From contig NZ_KI632511.1 in the NCBI RefSeq assembly GCF_000504285.1, forward strand, positions 8,166,154 through 8,230,153: a stretch of DNA of 64,000 bases, read 5' to 3'. This DNA is from Actinospica robiniae DSM 44927. GTDB taxonomy: Bacteria; Actinomycetota; Actinomycetes; Streptomycetales; Catenulisporaceae. The notes below the pieces were generated by a model, which did not search any database, had not been told where the DNA came from, and worked only from the letters and a program-made list of their open reading frames with translations. A program made the translations under genes and the position numbers. Each line of letters opens with the position of its first letter. Positions within the stretch are counted from its first letter, which is position 1. Below are positions 59,113 through 64,000 of this stretch, in pieces.

Positions 59113-59744
59113 TGTCCTGGACCCGCGAGCAGATGGCCGCGCGTGCGGCCGCCGAGCTGACCGACGGTTCTTATGTCAACCTCGGTATCGGTCTGCCGAC
59201 CCTGATTCCCAACCAGCTGCCGCCGGACGTGGACCTGGTGCTGCAGTCCGAGAACGGCATCCTCGGCGTCGGGCCGTACCCGTACCCGGAGGAGCTCGAC
59301 CCGGACCTGATCAACGCCGGCAAGGAGACGGTCACGGTCCGCCCGGGCGCGGCCTTCTTCGACTCCTCGCTCTCCTTCGGCATGATCCGCGGCGGCCACG
59401 TGGACGCCGCCGTGCTCGGCGCCATGCAGGTCTCGGCCCGCGGCGACCTGGCCAACTGGGCCGTGCCGGGCAAGATGATCAAGGGCATGGGCGGCGCGAT
59501 GGACCTGGTCCACGGCGCCCGCCGGGTGATCGTGCTGATGGAGCACCGGGCCAAGGACGGCGGCTCCAAGATCGTGCCGGAGTGCACCCTGCCGCTGACC
59601 GGGCGCCGCTGCGTGCACCGGATCATCACCGACCTCGGCGTGCTCGACGTCACCGCGGACGGGCTGCGCCTGGTCGAGACCGCGCCCGGGGTCAGCCCGG
59701 CCGAGCTGCGCGCGGCCACGGCCGCGCCGATTCTGGATGTGTGA
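59112..59744 (+). CDS. pcaJ: 3-oxoadipate CoA-transferase subunit B
   Basis: 210-residue beta subunit. The catalytic glutamate lies in [14 protein letters not shown], and the family signatures [16 protein letters not shown] and [22 protein letters not shown] are present. It works only as a complex with PcaI. It is followed 8 nt later by pcaH. In many streptomycete clusters pcaF lies at this point; here it is missing. Confidence 0.93.
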   Translation: MSWTREQMAARAAAELTDGSYVNLGIGLPTLIPNQLPPDVDLVLQSENGILGVGPYPYPEELDPDLINAGKETVTVRPGAAFFDSSLSFGMIRGGHVDAAVLGAMQVSARGDLANWAVPGKMIKGMGGAMDLVHGARRVIVLMEHRAKDGGSKIVPECTLPLTGRRCVHRIITDLGVLDVTADGLRLVETAPGVSPAELRAATAAPILDV

Positions 59745-59752
59745 GGCAGACG

Positions 59753-60493
59753 ATGACGTCTCAGCAGGAGATCGACGAGCAGATCGCCGCGTACGCCGAC
59801 GTGCGGCGGCCCGGCGGCCATCCCGCCCGCGACTACCCGCCCTACCGCAGCAGCGGGCTGCGCCACCCGCGCCAGCGGCTGATCGTGGTCGAGGACCCGG
59901 AGGCGGTGGAGCTGCACACGCCCGTGTTCGGCAACGGCGACGTCACCGCGCTCGACGCGGACCTGACCCGCCGGCACAGCGGGGAGCCGCTGGGCGAGCG
60001 GATCACCGTCACCGGCCGGGTCACCGACCGGGCCGGGCGGCCGGTGCGCAACCAGCTGGTGGAGATCTGGCAGGCCAACGCGGCCGGCCGGTACGTGCAC
60101 CGGCAGGAGCAGCACCCCGCGCCGCTCGACCCCAACTTCACCGGGGCCGGGCGGGCGCTGACCGACGCGGACGGGAACTACCGCTTCACCACGATCAAGC
60201 CCGGGCCGTACCCGTGGGGCAACCACGTCAACGCCTGGCGTCCGGCGCACATCCACTTCTCGGTCTTCGGCACCGCGTTCACCCAGCGGCTCGTGACCCA
60301 GATGTACTTCCCGGGCGACCCGCTGTTCGGGTACGACCCGATCTTCCAGTCCGTCACCGACCCGGCCGCGCAGCAGCGGCTGATCGCGGTGTACGACCAC
60401 GGCCTGTCCGTGCCGGACTTCTCCCTCGGCTTCCGCTTCGACCTCGTGCTCGACGGCCCGAGCGCCACCTACTTCGAGGAGGACCACCAGTGA
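59753..60493 (+). CDS. pcaH: protocatechuate 3,4-dioxygenase beta subunit
   Basis: 246-residue iron(III) intradiol dioxygenase subunit that opens protocatechuate to 3-carboxy-cis,cis-muconate. The four iron ligands are visible: Tyr114 (AAGRYVHR), Tyr153 (GPYPWGNHVNAWRP), His166 and His168 (PAHIHFS). The N-terminal PcaH segment (YRSSGLRHPRQRLIVV) is present. The stop TGA overlaps a GTG that begins the first of three 77-nt mini-ORF repeats leading to pcaG. Confidence 0.95.
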   Translation: MTSQQEIDEQIAAYADVRRPGGHPARDYPPYRSSGLRHPRQRLIVVEDPEAVELHTPVFGNGDVTALDADLTRRHSGEPLGERITVTGRVTDRAGRPVRNQLVEIWQANAAGRYVHRQEQHPAPLDPNFTGAGRALTDADGNYRFTTIKPGPYPWGNHVNAWRPAHIHFSVFGTAFTQRLVTQMYFPGDPLFGYDPIFQSVTDPAAQQRLIAVYDHGLSVPDFSLGFRFDLVLDGPSATYFEEDHQ

Positions 60494-60721
60494 GCGAGCT
60501 TGCGAGCGACCCGATAAGCACAGTGCGCACGCGAGTGGGCCTAGCGAGCGCCAGCGAGGTGGCCTCATGAGCGAGCTTGCGAGCGAACCGATAAGCACAG
60601 TGCGCACGCGAGTGGGCCTAGCGAGCGCCAGCGAGGTGGCCTCATGAGCGAGCTTGCGAGCGAACCGATAAGCACAGTGCGCACGCGAGTGGGCCTAGCG
60701 AGCGCCAGCGAGGTGGCCTCA
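60490..60721 (+). repeat. three 77-nt repeats encoding a chain of overlapping mini-ORFs
   Basis: Units at 60491-60567, 60568-60644 and 60645-60721, identical except for one base early in the first. Each contains GCGAGGTGG 6-7 nt before an ATG, and each start opens a 26-codon frame (peptide begins MSELASEPIS and ends VGLASASEVAS). The frames run 60490-60570, 60567-60647 and 60644-60724. Each stop overlaps the next start as GTGA or ATGA; the last overlaps the pcaG ATG. Codons rare for this GC-rich genome (CTT, ATA, ACA, CTA) are used. The first 11 bases of the unit match the start of pcaG. Confidence 0.9.
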
Positions 60722-61290
60722 TGAGCGAGCTGCTCGAACCGACTCCCTCGCAGACGGTCGGCCCCTTCTTCGGCTACGGCCTGCCGTTCCCGGGCGGCGG
60801 CGACGTGGCCCCGGCCGGCCACCCGGACGCGATCACCGTGCACGGCTTCGTCCACGACGGCGAGGGCCTGGCGATCCCGGACGCCGTTATGGACTTCTGG
60901 CAGGCCGCGCCCGACGGCTCGCGCACCGGATCGCCTGGCTCGCTGCGGGTGGACACGTCCGACGGGCGCCTGCTCGGCCGGGACGGGGTGCGCTTCACCG
61001 GGTTCGGCCGGGTCGGCACCGACGGCGACGGGCACTGGGCGCTGCGCACCTTCGCGCCCGCGCCGGACGCTCCGTACATCGGGGTGTGCGTGTTCGCGCG
61101 CGGCCTGCTGCACCACCTGTTCACCCGGATCTACTTCCCGGGCGCGGCTGATGACGCCCTGCTGGCCGGGCTGAGTCCGGAGCGCCGGGCCACGCTCATG
61201 GCGCGGCCGGAGTCCGACCGCGTCTTCCGCTTCGACGTGCGGCTGCAGGGCGACGAAGCCCAAGAGACGGTGTTCCTTGACTTCGTCTGA
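60721..61290 (+). CDS. pcaG: protocatechuate 3,4-dioxygenase alpha subunit
   Basis: 189-residue alpha subunit, structurally like PcaH but without the iron ligands. Landmarks are TPSQTVGPFFGYGLPFPGG, VMDFWQAAPDGS, FTGFGRVGTDGDGHW and FTRIYFPG. It pairs with PcaH. ATG 60721 is the end of the mini-ORF chain and uses the ribosome-binding site carried by the last repeat. Its 3' end overlaps pcaB by 14 nt. Confidence 0.94.
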   Translation: MSELLEPTPSQTVGPFFGYGLPFPGGGDVAPAGHPDAITVHGFVHDGEGLAIPDAVMDFWQAAPDGSRTGSPGSLRVDTSDGRLLGRDGVRFTGFGRVGTDGDGHWALRTFAPAPDAPYIGVCVFARGLLHHLFTRIYFPGAADDALLAGLSPERRATLMARPESDRVFRFDVRLQGDEAQETVFLDFV

Positions 61291-62660
61291 GCGCGGCGCG
61301 TCCGATCTCGACCTCGGCCTGCTCTCCCCGGGACGTCCGGGCGGGCGGGTCGAGGCCGAGACCGGCGACGGCGCTTTTCTCCAGGCCCTGCTCGACGCCG
61401 AGGCCGCGCTCACGCGCGCGCAGGCGCGGCTGGGCTTGGCGCCTGAGGCTGCGGCCGTGGCGGTCACCGCCGCCGCGCGCCTCGGGAACTTCGATTCCCG
61501 CGCGATCGCGCTCGCCGGGAGCGCCGGCGGCAACCCGGTCATCCCACTGGTCGGCGAGCTGCGCTGGGCAGTCGGCAGCGAGTACGCCGGATCCGTGCAC
61601 CACGGCGCGACCAGCCAGGACATCATGGACACGGCGACGATGCTGGTGGCCAGCCGGGTCAGGTCCCTGATTTTGGCGGAGCTCGAGCGTATCGCCGGCG
61701 CGCTCGGCACGCTGGCCGCCGCGCATCGGGCCACGCCCATGGCCGGGCGCACACTGACGCAACACGCGGTGCCCACGACTTTCGGGCTCAAGGCTGCCGG
61801 CTGGCGCGCCCTCGCACTGGACGCACACGATCGTCTCAGTGGCCTGAGTCTGCCCGCGCAGCTCGGCGGTGCGGCCGGGACCCTGGCCGCGTTCACGACT
61901 ACGGCACAGAGCACTGACGCTGTATTCGAGCTCGTCGAAGGCTACGCCGAAGAGAACGGTTTGGACACGCCGACGTTGCCGTGGCACGTGCTGCGCACTC
62001 CGATCGCCGAACTCGGGGGCGCCTTGGCGCTGGCGGCCGGAGCGCTCGGGAAGTTCGCGGCGGATGTCCTCGTGCTGAGCCGGACCGAAATCGCCGAGGT
62101 GCGCCAGACGGACGGCGCGGGCGGCTCTTCGGCCATGCCGCACAAGGCGAATCCGGTCGATGCTGCCTTGATCGCGGCCGTGGCGCGGCAGGTGCCCGCG
62201 CTCGCCGGCGTGTTGTACGGCTCGATGGTCGCCGAAGACGAACGCCCGGCCGGCGCGTGGCACGCGGAATGGCTGCCGTTGCGCGAGGCGTTGCGGCTCG
62301 TCGGCACTGCGGCCTCGCTGGCCGCCCACCTGGCTGAGACGCTCGAACCCAGGCCGGAGCGCATGGCGGAGAACCTGGAGGCGACCCGGGGCCTGATCGT
62401 CTCGGAACGGCTGGTCGGCGTGTTCGACCGGGCCACGCTCACCGAGGCCGCGCGAGCCGCCGGCGAACGGGAGATCCCGCTCGCCCAGGCGCTCGGCGAG
62501 CGCCCGGAGATCAGGAGCCTGATCGAGGCGGGCTCGCTCTCCGCCGAGCGGCTCGACGAACTGACCGACCCGGCCGGGTATCGCGGCGTGGCCGCCGAGC
62601 TCACCGATCGCGCCCTGGCCCGTACCCCGGTCCGACCGGTTGTGAGGAGAGGCGAAAACG

Positions 62661-62668
<8 letters not shown>
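61277..62668 (+). CDS. pcaB: 3-carboxy-cis,cis-muconate cycloisomerase
   Basis: 463-residue fumarase/aspartase-superfamily enzyme forming 4-carboxymuconolactone. The superfamily signature GGSSAMPHKANPVDA is complete, along with the catalytic HHGATSQDIMDTA and GRTLTQHAVPTTFG. The start is a TTG at 61277 inside the end of pcaG. The end overlaps the pcaL start by 8 nt. Confidence 0.93.

Positions 62669-64000
<1,332 letters not shown>

Noticed and set aside
60491-60721. CRISPR array
   Set aside because: The units are contiguous with no variable spacers, and no cas genes are present.
60565-61914. Minus-strand frame covering the 77-nt repeats, pcaG and pcaB
   Set aside because: Antisense to well-supported pca genes and without family similarity; opened only by GC bias.

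Overview
The window looks like a chromosomal segment from a high-GC, filamentous-type actinobacterium. Coding sequence is strongly GC3-biased, GTG/TTG starts are common, and the families are typical of soil saprophytes: LacI/ROK/TetR/IclR regulators, secreted GH30 enzymes with ricin-type and F5/8-type modules, a CBM2 fusion, a HpnB-like glycosyltransferase and the protocatechuate pathway. The genus cannot be fixed from the sequence alone. No rRNA, tRNA or CRISPR was seen.

Layout. 1-9.2 kb: a LacI regulator, a methyltransferase, an acetyltransferase, a short P450 overlapping a PEP-mutase-like gene, a HTH/NB-ARC/TPR regulator, an aldehyde dehydrogenase and a lipoprotein. 9.3-11.2 kb: a secreted CBM2-metalloprotease and a small divergent gene, each preceded by the same 14-nt LacI-type operator in opposite orientation. 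11.2-18.0 kb: a repeat and IS island. It is bounded by two long, inverted, hairpin-rich copies of one element and holds degenerate ~80-nt repeats plus three apparently complete IS elements (ISL3, IS1182 and IS630 families) with readable inverted repeats and target duplications. 18-24.8 kb: mixed metabolic genes (acetyltransferase, SET-type efflux pump, LprG-like secreted protein, tautomerase, two hydrolases). 24.9-43.5 kb: a large glycan-use locus with two secreted GH30 enzymes, a ROK regulator, a cytoplasmic GH30, a LacI regulator with three operator boxes, a complete Dpp/Opp-type ABC importer, its binding lipoprotein and a GH3 beta-glucosidase. 43.6-56.4 kb: hydrolases, a siderophore-interacting flavoprotein, a PCMT/FxLD-like methyltransferase, a four-gene minus-strand run (CoA transferase, HpnB-like glycosyltransferase, GH1, MFS) and a TetR/FAD-monooxygenase pair with visible operators. 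56.4-64.0 kb: the protocatechuate branch of the beta-ketoadipate pathway (tandem IclR regulator, pcaI, J, H, G, B, L and the start of a pobA-like gene).

How the genes work together. The 25-43 kb locus reads as one catabolic programme: extracellular GH30 enzymes cut a beta-glucan or glucosylated substrate, the ABC system imports the products, and the cytoplasmic GH30 and GH3 (perhaps also GH1 at 50 kb) finish hydrolysis, under ROK and LacI control. The substrate is inferred, not shown; beta-1,6-glucan of fungal walls is one candidate. The pca cluster converts 4-hydroxybenzoate/protocatechuate to 3-oxoadipyl-CoA; the thiolase gene pcaF is not in the window.

The most unusual sequence object is a 77-nt unit repeated three times between pcaH and pcaG. 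Each unit carries a ribosome-binding site, a start codon and a 26-codon mini-ORF whose stop overlaps the next start, so pcaH and pcaG are linked by an unbroken chain of stop-start junctions.
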